From NCBI GenBank assembly GCA_013823325.1, contig PNLY01000050.1, forward strand, positions 1 to 40,717: a stretch of DNA of 40,717 bases, given 5' to 3'. Shown in pieces: positions 1 to 8,032 of the stretch. A program made the position numbers and the translations under genes. This DNA comes from Methylobacterium sp. GTDB taxonomy: Bacteria > Pseudomonadota > Alphaproteobacteria > Rhizobiales > Beijerinckiaceae. The first letter of the stretch is position 1; every line of letters starts with the position of its first letter. The notes beneath the pieces were generated by a model. The model did not search any database and was not told where the DNA came from. It was given only the letters and a program-made list of their open reading frames with translations.

Positions 1-600
<600 letters not shown>

Positions 601-614
601 TCAAGATGTCGGGT

Positions 615-1496
615 TCAGCGGGCCGCTTCGGCGACCTTGCTGGCGGCGTCGGCCGCATTGGCGAATTTCTGCTTCGCTTCCGCGAGCCAGGCCGTGTAGC
701 GCTCCTGGCTGACGACGCGAATCGCGATCGGCATGAAGGCGTGGTTCTGGCCGCAGATGAACGAGCACTGGCCGTAGAAGATGCCTTCGCGATCGGCCTT
801 GAACCAGGTTTCGTTCAGGCGGCCGGGAATGGCGTCGATCTTCACGCCGAAGGCAGGCAGCGCGAACTTGTGGATGACGTCGGCGCCGGTGACCTGCAGG
901 CGCACGATCTTGCCGACCGGCACGACCGCCTCGTTGTCGACGGCGAGCAGGCGCGGCGCCTCGGCTTCTGCGATCTTCTTCGACGCGATCGCCTCGGCGC
1001 GCTGCTTCTCGTCGAGCATCAGCGAATCGAAGCCGAAGCTGCCGCCGTCCTGCGGGTACTCATAGGACCAGTACCACTGCTTGCCGGTGACCTTCACGGT
1101 CATGTCGGCCTGCGGCACCTCGAGCTGCAGCTTGAGCAGGCGGAAGGAGGGGATCGCGATCACGACCAGGATCAGGACCGGAACGATCGTCCAGGCGACC
1201 TCGAGCAAAGCATGGTGCGTCGTCTTGGACGCGACCGGGTTGCGCTTCTCGTTGAAGCGCCAAGCGACATAGACCAGCAGCGCCAGCACGAACAGCGTGA
1301 TGATGAAGATCAGGACGTTCACCCAGTCATGGAACCAGTGAATGAACGTCATCACTTCGGAATTGGCCGGCTGGAGATTGATCTCCCAGGGCTGCGGCAT
1401 GCCGTTCTGGGCCGATGCGACGGCCGGCGAAAACGCCACCAGAGCAGCTGCAAGCGCTGCCAGCGCGTTCCTGAGAGGAGTGGTCACAAATCGCAT
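615..1496 (-). CDS. coxB: Cytochrome c oxidase subunit II with an altered CuA loop
   Basis: Subunit II accepts electrons from cytochrome c at its periplasmic CuA centre and passes them to subunit I. The 293-residue product has a signal peptide (about 1-29), two membrane helices (about 57-80 and 98-120) and a cupredoxin domain. The CuA ligands are visible: His209 (DVIHKF), Cys244, Cys248, His252 and Met255 in CSFICGQNHAFM. In the canonical loop the residue between the cysteines is Glu (CSEICG), whose backbone carbonyl binds copper and whose side chain helps bind the interface Mg. Here it is Phe246. An AAGGAG lies 13 bases before the ATG, which is long. The gene is upstream of ctaD in a probable operon. 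Confidence 0.95.
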   Translation of the reverse strand: MRFVTTPLRNALAALAAALVAFSPAVASAQNGMPQPWEINLQPANSEVMTFIHWFHDWVNVLIFIITLFVLALLVYVAWRFNEKRNPVASKTTHHALLEVAWTIVPVLILVVIAIPSFRLLKLQLEVPQADMTVKVTGKQWYWSYEYPQDGGSFGFDSLMLDEKQRAEAIASKKIAEAEAPRLLAVDNEAVVPVGKIVRLQVTGADVIHKFALPAFGVKIDAIPGRLNETWFKADREGIFYGQCSFICGQNHAFMPIAIRVVSQERYTAWLAEAKQKFANAADAASKVAEAAR

Positions 1497-1597
1497 CGGT
1501 CCGACATAGCTCCTTTGATGCCGCGCGATCCGCCTCCGTCAGCTTAAGACAGGCGCGCGCCGGGGCAGCCACGTCTGACCGGCCCGGTTCTTCGGCA

Positions 1598-1611
1598 TTG
1601 CGATAAATCAA
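1598..1611 (-). promoter_or_regulatory. Candidate FixK/FNR-type box upstream of coxB
   Basis: TTGCGATAAATCAA fits the rhizobial FixK2 pattern TTG(A/C)-N6-(T/G)CAA exactly and the FNR pattern TTGAT-N4-ATCAA at eight of ten positions. It lies about 100 bases upstream of the coxB start. Oxygen-responsive control of an aa3 oxidase would make sense, but a single 14-base match can arise by chance. Confidence 0.4.
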
Positions 1612-1824
1612 AGATCACGCTTGCGCCAGTGGGGCAATGACAGGCTGTGACGCAGCCCGTGCGGCATAAGTACGCGACGAGCGCATGGGCGCCGGGTGGC
1701 TGATCCGCGCCGTTTGCAGGGAGTCTGCCACGAGTCCGCCGCGCGGGCGCACGTGATCCTTCGCCTTGACAGGAATCGGGACGCATGGTCGGAACGCATT
1801 CTCGCGTGGCGGGGGCGCCGTTTC

Positions 1825-1852
1825 GGTGTGGGTGTGCGTACATTCCCACACC
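1825..1852 (+). promoter_or_regulatory. Inverted repeat just upstream of the ialB-like gene
   Basis: GGTGTGGG and CCCACACC form a perfect 8-base inverted repeat with a 12-base spacer. The repeat ends a few bases before the ribosome site of the next gene, so it is either a protein operator or a 5' leader hairpin. Which one cannot be told from sequence. Confidence 0.45.
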
Positions 1853-1873
1853 TCTAAGGAGAGGATGACAGGG

Positions 1874-2383
1874 ATGCGCTCATTGATCGGTCCCGTGGCC
1901 GCGGCGCTTGCCGTCCTCGGCTGCGGCTGGCTTTCGGCCACGCCGGCCCATGCGCAAGGCGCGGTACGTTCCACCCATGGCGATTGGCAGATGCGCTGCG
2001 AGACGCCGCCGGGTGCCAAGGCCGAGCAATGCGCGCTCGTGCAGAACGTCGCCGCCGAGGACCGGCCGAATCTGACGCTGCTCGTCATCGTGCTGAAGAC
2101 GGCCGACCAGAAGAGCCGCCTGCTGCGCGTCGTCGCCCCGCTCGGCGTGCTGCTCCCCTCCGGCCTCGGCCTCAAGATCGACGACAAGGATATCGGCCGC
2201 GCCGGCTTCGTGCGCTGCCTGACCACGGGCTGCGTCGCCGAGGTGGTGATGGACGATACGCTGCTCGGCCAGCTCAAGACTGGTAAGAGCGCCACATTCA
2301 TCGTGTTTCAGACGCCGGAGGAGGGGGTCGGAATCCCGGTTTCGCTGAATGGATTCGGCCCTGGTGTGGAGGCTTTGCCGTGA
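1874..2383 (+). CDS. IalB-family (invasion-associated locus B) exported protein
   Basis: The 169-residue product has a Sec signal peptide ending in TPAHA and a mature domain with the IalB family pattern: GDWQMRC near the start, four cysteines, PLGVLLPSGLGLKID in the middle and SLNGFG at the end. The family is named after a Bartonella invasion locus, but it is widespread in free-living Hyphomicrobiales, where its function is unknown, so no virulence role should be read into it. The start at 1874 is preferred because GGAGAGG lies nine bases before it; an in-frame ATG at 1865 is too close to that site. The stop overlaps the GTG start of the next gene by four bases, so the two are translationally coupled. 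Confidence 0.85.
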   Translation: MRSLIGPVAAALAVLGCGWLSATPAHAQGAVRSTHGDWQMRCETPPGAKAEQCALVQNVAAEDRPNLTLLVIVLKTADQKSRLLRVVAPLGVLLPSGLGLKIDDKDIGRAGFVRCLTTGCVAEVVMDDTLLGQLKTGKSATFIVFQTPEEGVGIPVSLNGFGPGVEALP

Positions 2384-2997
2384 TTGATCGCTTTGCTGGC
2401 CGCGTCGGCCGGTTTGCCTTGCCTGCCGCCCTGGCGCTCACACTCGCCGGCTGCGGTTCCTCCGGCTCGTCAAGCACGGGTGAGCCCAGCGCCACGCAGA
2501 AGCTCGGCAATATCCTGATGTTCCAGTCGACCACGCCGCCGCCGGTCGACCAGCTGCCGCAGGACGACGAGGTCAATTTCATCTGCCCGCAGGTGATCAT
2601 CTCCGATGGTGGCGCTGCGATCCGCGCCCAGGCGGGGCCGGATAGCGGCAGCCTGCGCAGCCAGGTCTCGATCAACACCGTCGCGCGCGAATGCACGCCG
2701 GTCGGCAAGGATGGAGCCTTCACCCTCAAGGTCGGCGTCGAGGGGCGCATCCTGATCGGGCCCGCCGGCAGCCCCGGCAGCTATGGCGCGACGCTGATCA
2801 CCCAGGTGATCCGCAACAACCAGGTCATCGCGCGCCGCAGCGCCCGTGTCGGCGGCGCCATCCCAAGCGGCCAGACCGGCGCCGATTTCTCGCATGTCGA
2901 GAGCAATATCAGCGTTCCGGCGGGCTCGGGCGAGGTCGAGATCATCGTCGGCCTGAGCCCGGGCGGCGGCGAGCCGGCTCGGCGCCGCCGTCGATAA
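2380..2997 (+). CDS. Putative outer-membrane lipoprotein of unknown function
   Basis: The 205-residue protein starts with GTG at 2380, overlapping the stop of the IalB-like gene (GTGA). Residues 1-24 form a lipoprotein signal peptide with lipobox LAGC at Cys25, followed by a Gly/Ser linker typical of a tether. The mature part carries two cysteines and beta-type sequence. It ends in an Arg-rich tail (RRRRR). I do not recognise a named domain. Coupling to the upstream gene suggests that the two products act together at the envelope, which is inference. Confidence 0.75.
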   Translation: MIDRFAGRVGRFALPAALALTLAGCGSSGSSSTGEPSATQKLGNILMFQSTTPPPVDQLPQDDEVNFICPQVIISDGGAAIRAQAGPDSGSLRSQVSINTVARECTPVGKDGAFTLKVGVEGRILIGPAGSPGSYGATLITQVIRNNQVIARRSARVGGAIPSGQTGADFSHVESNISVPAGSGEVEIIVGLSPGGGEPARRRRR

Positions 2998-3016
2998 CGG
3001 CACGCTGGCGTGAATT

Positions 3017-3052
3017 CGAGCGGGCGGGCCGATTGACTCGGCCCCTCGCTCG
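3017..3052 (+). terminator. Probable terminator after the lipoprotein gene
   Basis: CGAGCG pairs with CGCTCG outside and GGGCCGA with TCGGCCC inside, around a 5-base loop. The tail (TCTATTG) is only weakly T-rich, so termination efficiency is uncertain. It sits 20 bases after the lipoprotein stop and before the glycine riboswitch, where a boundary is expected. Confidence 0.5.
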
Positions 3053-3080
3053 TCTATTGCTGGCTCAGCCGCATCATCCC

Positions 3081-3280
3081 CGCGGGAGAGACCGGGGCCG
3101 GACTTGTCCGGACCCGGCGCCGAAGGCGCAACCGCCCCGGAAACGCTCAGGCAAACGGACCGCGTGGGAATTGGCGCTCTGGAAAGCGGCGGGCTTTTGA
3201 AGCCCGCCCACCGACGGGGGTAACCCGCTGGGGCTTCGGCCCAGTGGGGAAATCTCTCAGGTCCCGAGACAGAGGGGGCG
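3081..3280 (+). promoter_or_regulatory. Tandem glycine riboswitch (two aptamers) controlling gcv
   Basis: Two glycine aptamers lie in series. The first (about 3081-3172) carries GGGAGAGACC, the GCCGAAGGCGCAA internal-loop signature and AAACGCTCAGGCAAACGGACCG. The second (about 3174-3280) carries CTCTGGAAAGCGG, CCGACGGGGGTAACCC and GGAAATCTCTCAGGTCCCGAGACAGAGGG in part. Its closing helix pairs GCGCTCT with AGAGGGGGC. The linker between aptamers is a few bases, the usual tandem layout. The RNA leads directly into gcvT, the classic target. Glycine binding is expected to turn the operon on. The 336-base gap between the lipoprotein and gcvT is filled by the terminator and this element. Confidence 0.93.
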
Positions 3281-3281
3281 C

Positions 3282-3305
3282 GCTCCGGACGAATCCGTCC
3301 GGGGC
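3282..3305 (+). promoter_or_regulatory. Stem-loop after the second glycine aptamer
   Basis: GCTCCGGAC pairs with GTCCGGGGC (one G-U pair) around a 6-base loop. It sits between the aptamers and the gcvT ribosome site (GAGGGG at 3323-3328). No U tract follows, so it is not a standard intrinsic terminator. It may be part of the riboswitch expression platform. Confidence 0.5.
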
Positions 3306-3333
3306 TCGCGCTCGATTCTGTTGAGGGGATGCC

Positions 3334-4482
3334 ATGGCTGCCGAAGCCGAGACTGCAAGCACCGAGCCGCTGCTGAAGACGCCGCTGCACGCCCGCCATG
3401 TCACGCTCGGCGCGCGCATGGTGCCGTTCGCCGGCTACGACATGCCGGTGCAGTACCCCGCCGGCATCATGGCCGAGCACAACTGGACGCGCGAGAGCGC
3501 CGGCCTGTTCGACGTCTCGCATATGGGCCAGGCCTTCCTCGTTGGTCCCGACCACGAGACCACGGCGCGGGCGCTAGAGGCGCTGATCCCAGCCGATATC
3601 GTCAACCTGCCGCCCGGCAAGCAGCGCTATTCGCAGCTCCTGAACGAGGAGGGTGGCATCCTCGACGACCTGATGGTCACGCGCTCGGCCGATCCGGACG
3701 AGGACGGCGCGCTGCTGCTCGTCGTCAACGCCGCCTGCAAGACGCAGGACTACGCCCATATCGAGGCGCGGCTGCCGGCCAATGTGAAGCTGGTCAGGGC
3801 CGAGCATCGCGGCCTGATCGCCCTGCAGGGGCCCAAGGCGGAGGAGGCGCTCGCGGCGCTCAATCCCGAGGCTGCCGAGATGGGCTTCATGACCCTGCGC
3901 ACGCTGAAGCTCGGCGGCGTCAAGGCCAATGTCAGCCGCTCCGGCTATACCGGAGAGGACGGCTACGAGATCTCCGCCGCCGCCGACCGCATCGGCGAGA
4001 TCTGGGACGCGCTCCTGCTCGACGCGCGCGTCAAGCCGATCGGCCTCGGCGCCCGCGATTCGCTGCGTCTCGAAGCGGGCCTCTGCCTCTATGGCCACGA
4101 CATCGACACCACGACTTCTCCCGTCGAGGCGGCGCTCAACTGGTCGATCCAGAAGCGCCGGCGCGAGGAGGGCGGCTTTCCGGGCGCGGCCCGCATCCAG
4201 CGCGAATTCGCCGAGAAGCCGGCCCGCATCCGCGTCGGCCTCCTGCCTGAGGGCCGAGCGCCAGCACGCGAGGGCGCGGAGATCGCTACCGCAGACGGCA
4301 CCATCGTCGGCAAGGTCACCTCGGGGGGCTTCGGCCCAACCCTGAACGGCCCCTGTGCGATGGGCTATGTCGCCAGGGAGCATTCGACTCCCGGCACAAA
4401 GCTCGACCTGATCGTGCGCGGCAAGCCGCTGCCGGCGACCGTCGCCGCGATGCCTTTCGTCCCCAACCGCTACAAGCGCTGA
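3334..4482 (+). CDS. gcvT: Aminomethyltransferase, T protein of the glycine cleavage system
   Basis: GcvT takes the aminomethyl group from the lipoyl arm of GcvH, transfers its one-carbon unit to tetrahydrofolate and releases ammonia. The 382-residue protein has the family landmarks [11 protein letters not shown] near the N-terminus, [22 protein letters not shown] and [20 protein letters not shown] in the folate-binding region. The usual [12 protein letters not shown] linker and C-terminal barrel follow. The ATG at 3334 has GAGGGG five bases upstream. It is the first gene of the gcvT-H-PA-PB operon and directly follows the glycine riboswitch. The L protein (lipoamide dehydrogenase) is not here and must come from elsewhere in the genome. 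Confidence 0.97.
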   Translation: MAAEAETASTEPLLKTPLHARHVTLGARMVPFAGYDMPVQYPAGIMAEHNWTRESAGLFDVSHMGQAFLVGPDHETTARALEALIPADIVNLPPGKQRYSQLLNEEGGILDDLMVTRSADPDEDGALLLVVNAACKTQDYAHIEARLPANVKLVRAEHRGLIALQGPKAEEALAALNPEAAEMGFMTLRTLKLGGVKANVSRSGYTGEDGYEISAAADRIGEIWDALLLDARVKPIGLGARDSLRLEAGLCLYGHDIDTTTSPVEAALNWSIQKRRREEGGFPGAARIQREFAEKPARIRVGLLPEGRAPAREGAEIATADGTIVGKVTSGGFGPTLNGPCAMGYVAREHSTPGTKLDLIVRGKPLPATVAAMPFVPNRYKR

Positions 4483-4510
4483 GCTTCACCCCATTTTGCC
4501 GGAGGAAACC

Positions 4511-4885
4511 ATGGCCGAGACCCGCTACACCAAGGACCACGAATACATCCGCATCGAGGGCGATACCGGCACGGTCGGCATCACCGACTACGCCCAGGGC
4601 CAGCTCGGCGACGTCGTCTTCGTCGAGCTGCCGACCGTCGGCAAGGCGCTCGCCAAGGGCGGCGAGGCCGCCGTCGTCGAGAGCGTCAAGGCCGCCTCCG
4701 AGGTCTATGCGCCGGTCTCCGGCGAGGTCGTCGCCGTCAACAGCGAGCTCGAAGCTGCGCCGGGCACGGTCAATGAGGACCCCGCCGGCAAGGGCTGGTT
4801 CGTCAAGATCAAGCTGGCGAACACCGGCGAGCTCGACGGCCTGCTGAGCGAGACCGAGTACCAAGACTACGTCAAGTCGCTCTGA
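4511..4885 (+). CDS. gcvH: Glycine cleavage system H protein (lipoyl carrier)
   Basis: GcvH is the mobile lipoyl carrier that shuttles the aminomethyl intermediate between the P, T and L proteins. The 124-residue product has the normal length. It contains [17 protein letters not shown], with Lys60 as the lipoylation site, and the C-terminal GWFVKIKL segment. The ATG at 4511 follows a strong GGAGGA ribosome site. An in-frame ATG 15 bases upstream lacks such a site and would add residues the family does not have. It is 28 bases after gcvT. Confidence 0.97.
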   Translation: MAETRYTKDHEYIRIEGDTGTVGITDYAQGQLGDVVFVELPTVGKALAKGGEAAVVESVKAASEVYAPVSGEVVAVNSELEAAPGTVNEDPAGKGWFVKIKLANTGELDGLLSETEYQDYVKSL

Positions 4886-4895
4886 CGCCATCGGG

Positions 4896-4925
4896 CTGGT
4901 CCGGAGACCCAAATCTCCGGACCAG
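4896..4925 (+). repeat. Perfect 12-base-pair hairpin between gcvH and gcvPA
   Basis: CTGGTCCGGAGA and TCTCCGGACCAG pair perfectly around CCCAAA, 11 bases after the gcvH stop. There is no T tract. An operon-internal hairpin like this can protect the upstream mRNA from 3' decay and raise gcvH relative to the P subunits; this role is inferred. Confidence 0.6.
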
Positions 4926-4940
4926 AGGGCACTGGTTGAA

Positions 4941-4970
4941 GAGATGCTCGGGTCAGGCCCGGGCATGACG
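4941..4970 (+). repeat. Dispersed intergenic palindrome, copy 1
   Basis: The palindrome ATGCTCGGG-tcagg-CCCGGGCAT is flanked by GAG and GACG. A near-identical copy in the opposite orientation lies at 20966-20994. Only two of about 30 positions differ. Short palindromes of this type are common between genes in Hyphomicrobiales. Confidence 0.7.
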
Positions 4971-4987
4971 CCATTCAAGGAACCTCC

Positions 4988-6328
4988 ATGCGCTATCTCC
5001 CCCTGACCGAGACCGACCGCGAGGATATGCTCGCGCGCATCGGCGTATCCGACGTCGACGCGCTCTTCTCCGACGTGCCGGACGGCAAGCTGCTGAAAGA
5101 GCCGCTCGACCTGCCGCGCGCCAAGGGCGAGCTCGAGGTCGAGCGCATCCTTGGCAAGATGTCGGCGAAAAACACGGCGGCCGGCTCGGTGCCGTTCTTC
5201 GTCGGGGCAGGGGCTTACAAGCACCACGTCCCGGCCACGGTCGATCATCTGATCCAGCGCTCGGAGTTCCTGACCAGCTACACGCCCTACCAGCCCGAGA
5301 TTGCGCAGGGTACGCTGCAATATCTGTTCGAGTTCCAGACCCAGGTAGCGGCGCTGACCGGCATGGAGGTCGCGAACGCCTCGATGTATGACGGCTCGAC
5401 CGGCACGGCCGAGGCGGTGCTGATGGCGCATCGCGTCACCAAGCGGCGCAAGGCGGTGCTCTCCGGCGGCCTGCATCCGCATTACACCCAGGTCGTCGAG
5501 ACGCTGTCGGAGATGGCGAACGACGAGGTCGTGGCACTGAAGCCCGACGTCCTGGCAACCGAGGACATCCTCGCTGCGATCGACGACAGCGTGTCGTGCG
5601 TCGTCGTGCAATCGCCCGATGTCTTCGGCAATCTGCGCGACCTGAAGCCGATCGCCGAGAAGGCACATGCCCATGGCGCGCTGCTGATCGCGGTCTTCAC
5701 CGAGGTCGTGTCGCTCGGAGCGGTGACGCCACCCGGCGCTCAGGACGCCGACATCGTCGTCGGCGAGGGCCAGTCGATCGGCAATGCCCTTAACTTCGGC
5801 GGACCCTATGTCGGCCTCTTCGCCGCCAAGTCAAAATATATCCGCCAGATGCCGGGCCGCCTCTGCGGCGAGACTGTCGATGCCGATGGCCGCCGCGGCT
5901 TCGTGCTGACGCTCTCGACCCGTGAGCAGCACATCCGCCGCGACAAGGCGACCTCGAACATCTGCACTAATTCCGGCCTCTGCGTGCTGGCCTTCACCAT
6001 CCACATGACGCTGCTCGGCCAGGCCGGCCTGACCCGGCTCGCCGAGGTCAACCACGCAAATGCGGTCAAGCTCGCCGACGCGCTCGCCGGCGTGAAGGGC
6101 GCGGAAGTCCTGAACGAGAGCTTCTTCAACGAGTTCACGTTGAAGCTGTCGAAGCCGGCGGCGCAGGTGGCCGAGGCGCTCGCCGCCAAGGGCATTCTGG
6201 CCGGTGTGCCGGTCTCGCGCCTGCTCCCCGGCGCCGGGCTCGACGATCTCCTGATCGTCGCCAATACCGAAGTGAATACGGATGACGATCGGGCGGCCTT
6301 CGTGGCGGCGCTCGCGGAGGTGCTGTGA
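4988..6328 (+). CDS. gcvPA: Glycine dehydrogenase (decarboxylating) subunit 1
   Basis: This is the N-terminal half of the P protein, made as a separate chain. With GcvPB it decarboxylates glycine on PLP and loads the aminomethyl group onto GcvH. The 446-residue product has family segments such as [47 protein letters not shown] and the C-terminal GVPVSRL. These show the PLP-fold type I subunit that itself lacks the PLP lysine. The stop overlaps the start of gcvPB (TGATG), so the two chains are translationally coupled, as needed for 1:1 assembly. A single fused gcvP is the alternative arrangement in many relatives. Confidence 0.96.
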   Translation: MRYLPLTETDREDMLARIGVSDVDALFSDVPDGKLLKEPLDLPRAKGELEVERILGKMSAKNTAAGSVPFFVGAGAYKHHVPATVDHLIQRSEFLTSYTPYQPEIAQGTLQYLFEFQTQVAALTGMEVANASMYDGSTGTAEAVLMAHRVTKRRKAVLSGGLHPHYTQVVETLSEMANDEVVALKPDVLATEDILAAIDDSVSCVVVQSPDVFGNLRDLKPIAEKAHAHGALLIAVFTEVVSLGAVTPPGAQDADIVVGEGQSIGNALNFGGPYVGLFAAKSKYIRQMPGRLCGETVDADGRRGFVLTLSTREQHIRRDKATSNICTNSGLCVLAFTIHMTLLGQAGLTRLAEVNHANAVKLADALAGVKGAEVLNESFFNEFTLKLSKPAAQVAEALAAKGILAGVPVSRLLPGAGLDDLLIVANTEVNTDDDRAAFVAALAEVL

Positions 6329-7902
6329 TGCTGAACCGTCAGGGACGTCCCACCCAGGCCGGCGAGGGCGAAAGCCAGCGCCACGAGACCTTCACCGGCA
6401 ACAAGGCCCTCCAGCAGATCGAGCCGCTGATCTTCGAGATCGGCCATCACGAGACGACCGGCGTCGACATCGACAAGCCGGCGCCGTTCAAGAGCCGCCT
6501 CGGCAAGCATGCCCGCCAGGGTGAGATCGGCCTGCCCGGCCTTTCCGAGCCCGAGGCGATGCGCCATTACGTGCGCCTCAGCCAGAAGAACTACGGCATC
6601 GACACCGGGCTCTTCCCGCTCGGCTCCTGCACGATGAAGCACAATGCCCGCCTCAACGAGAAGGTGGCGCGCCTGCCGGGCTTTTCCGACGTGCACCCGC
6701 TGCAGCCGGTCTCGACCGTGCCCGGCGCGCTCGACGTCATGCTCGAGCTCGCCCGCTACCTGATGACGCTGACCGGCATGCCGGCGGTGGCGCTCTCGCC
6801 CAAGGCCGGCGCCCATGGCGAAGCCTGCGGCATGATGGCGATCAAGGCCGCCATCGCCGCCAAGGGCGAGGGTGCGACCCGCACTGTCGTGCTGGTCCCT
6901 GAATCGGCCCATGGCACCAACCCGGCGACCGCGGCGCTGATCGGCTTCTCGGTGAAGGCCGTCCCGGCCCGTCCGGACGGCACCGTCGCGGTCGAGGACG
7001 TCAAGGCGCTGCTCGGCCCCGACGTCGCCGCGATCATGCTGACCAACCCCAATACCTGCGGCATCTTCGAGCCGCAGATCGTCGAGATCGCCGCGGCGAT
7101 GCATGAGGCCGGCGCCTATTTCTACTGCGACGGCGCCAACTTCAACGCCATCGTCGGCAAGGCGCGTCCGGGCGATCTCGGCGTCGACGCCATGCACATC
7201 AACCTGCACAAGACCTTCTCGACCCCGCATGGCGGCGGCGGCCCGGGCGCCGGTCCGGTCGTGCTGTCGGAGCGGCTGGCGCCCTACGCGCCGGTGCCGT
7301 TCATCCATGTCGAGGGCGGCAAGTCGCGTCTCGTCGAGCACAAGGCCGACGCACCGGAGGGGAACGACCCCTTCGGCCGCATGACGGCCTTCCACGGCCA
7401 GATGGGCATGTATGTCCGGGCCTTGGCCTATATGCTCAGCCATGGCGCCGACGGCATGAAGCAGGCCTCGGAAGACGCGGTGCTCAATGCCAACTACATC
7501 CGCGCCGGCCTCGCCGACCTGATGTCGCTGCCCTTCCCGGACCACCCCTCGATGCACGAGGCGCTGTTCGACGACGAATGGCTGAAGGGCACCGGGGTCA
7601 CCACGCTCGACTTCGCCAAGGCGATGATCGACGAGGGCTACCACCCGATGACGGTGTATTTTCCGCTCGTCGTCCACGGCGCCATGCTGATCGAGCCGAC
7701 CGAGTCTGAATCGAAGGCCTCGCTCGACCTGTTCATCGCGACGCTGCGCGACCTCGCCATCGCCGCCAAGGGCAACGACAAGAGCCGCTTCACCGCGGCT
7801 CCCCATCACGCCCCGATGCGCCGCCTCGACGAGACGAGGGCCGCACGCCAGCCGGTGCTGAAATGGGAAAAGCCCGCGCCGGTGAAGGAAGCGGCGGAGT
7901 AA
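6328..7902 (+). CDS. gcvPB: Glycine dehydrogenase (decarboxylating) subunit 2
   Basis: GcvPB carries the PLP cofactor of the two-chain P protein. The 524-residue product contains HINLHKTFSTPHGGGGPG, in which Lys295 is the expected Schiff-base lysine. It also shows LFPLGSCTMKHN, VVLVPESAHGTNPATA and LTNPNTCGIFE, all typical of the family. The start at 6328 gives the one-base overlap TGATG with gcvPA; a GTG one codon upstream is possible but less likely. It is the last gene of the operon and is followed by a hairpin that looks like a terminator. Confidence 0.97.
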   Translation: MLNRQGRPTQAGEGESQRHETFTGNKALQQIEPLIFEIGHHETTGVDIDKPAPFKSRLGKHARQGEIGLPGLSEPEAMRHYVRLSQKNYGIDTGLFPLGSCTMKHNARLNEKVARLPGFSDVHPLQPVSTVPGALDVMLELARYLMTLTGMPAVALSPKAGAHGEACGMMAIKAAIAAKGEGATRTVVLVPESAHGTNPATAALIGFSVKAVPARPDGTVAVEDVKALLGPDVAAIMLTNPNTCGIFEPQIVEIAAAMHEAGAYFYCDGANFNAIVGKARPGDLGVDAMHINLHKTFSTPHGGGGPGAGPVVLSERLAPYAPVPFIHVEGGKSRLVEHKADAPEGNDPFGRMTAFHGQMGMYVRALAYMLSHGADGMKQASEDAVLNANYIRAGLADLMSLPFPDHPSMHEALFDDEWLKGTGVTTLDFAKAMIDEGYHPMTVYFPLVVHGAMLIEPTESESKASLDLFIATLRDLAIAAKGNDKSRFTAAPHHAPMRRLDETRAARQPVLKWEKPAPVKEAAE

Positions 7903-7913
7903 TACCTGTTGAC

Positions 7914-7941
7914 AGGGCAGGGGCGGTTGCTCCTGCCCTTT
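7914..7941 (+). terminator. Probable intrinsic terminator of the gcv operon
   Basis: AGGGCAGGGG pairs with CTCCTGCCCT (one G-U pair) around a 6-base loop, 11 bases after the gcvPB stop. Only a short T run follows, so it is a moderate terminator by sequence. Confidence 0.6.
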
Positions 7942-8032
7942 CGTCACCTGAGCCGGCTGCCTTAAGGCTTCCTTGACCATATGCGAGGGAAGCTTCCGAC
8001 GGCGTGTATCCTCGCGCCTTGGAAGCTCGCCC

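Larger units (their letters stand above)
1497..1873. other. Divergent intergenic region between coxB and the ialB-like gene
   Basis: This 377-base gap separates two divergently transcribed units and must hold both promoters. It contains a match to a FixK/FNR-type box (1598-1611) and, close to the ialB-like gene, an inverted repeat (1825-1852). A TTGACA hexamer at 1766-1771 could be a -35 element for the rightward gene, but no convincing -10 sits 16-18 bases downstream. I see no RNA gene here and no credible open frame. Confidence 0.6.

Noticed and set aside
1766..1794. Promoter for the ialB-like gene based on TTGACA at 1766
   Set aside because: No acceptable -10 hexamer occurs at 16-18 bases downstream.
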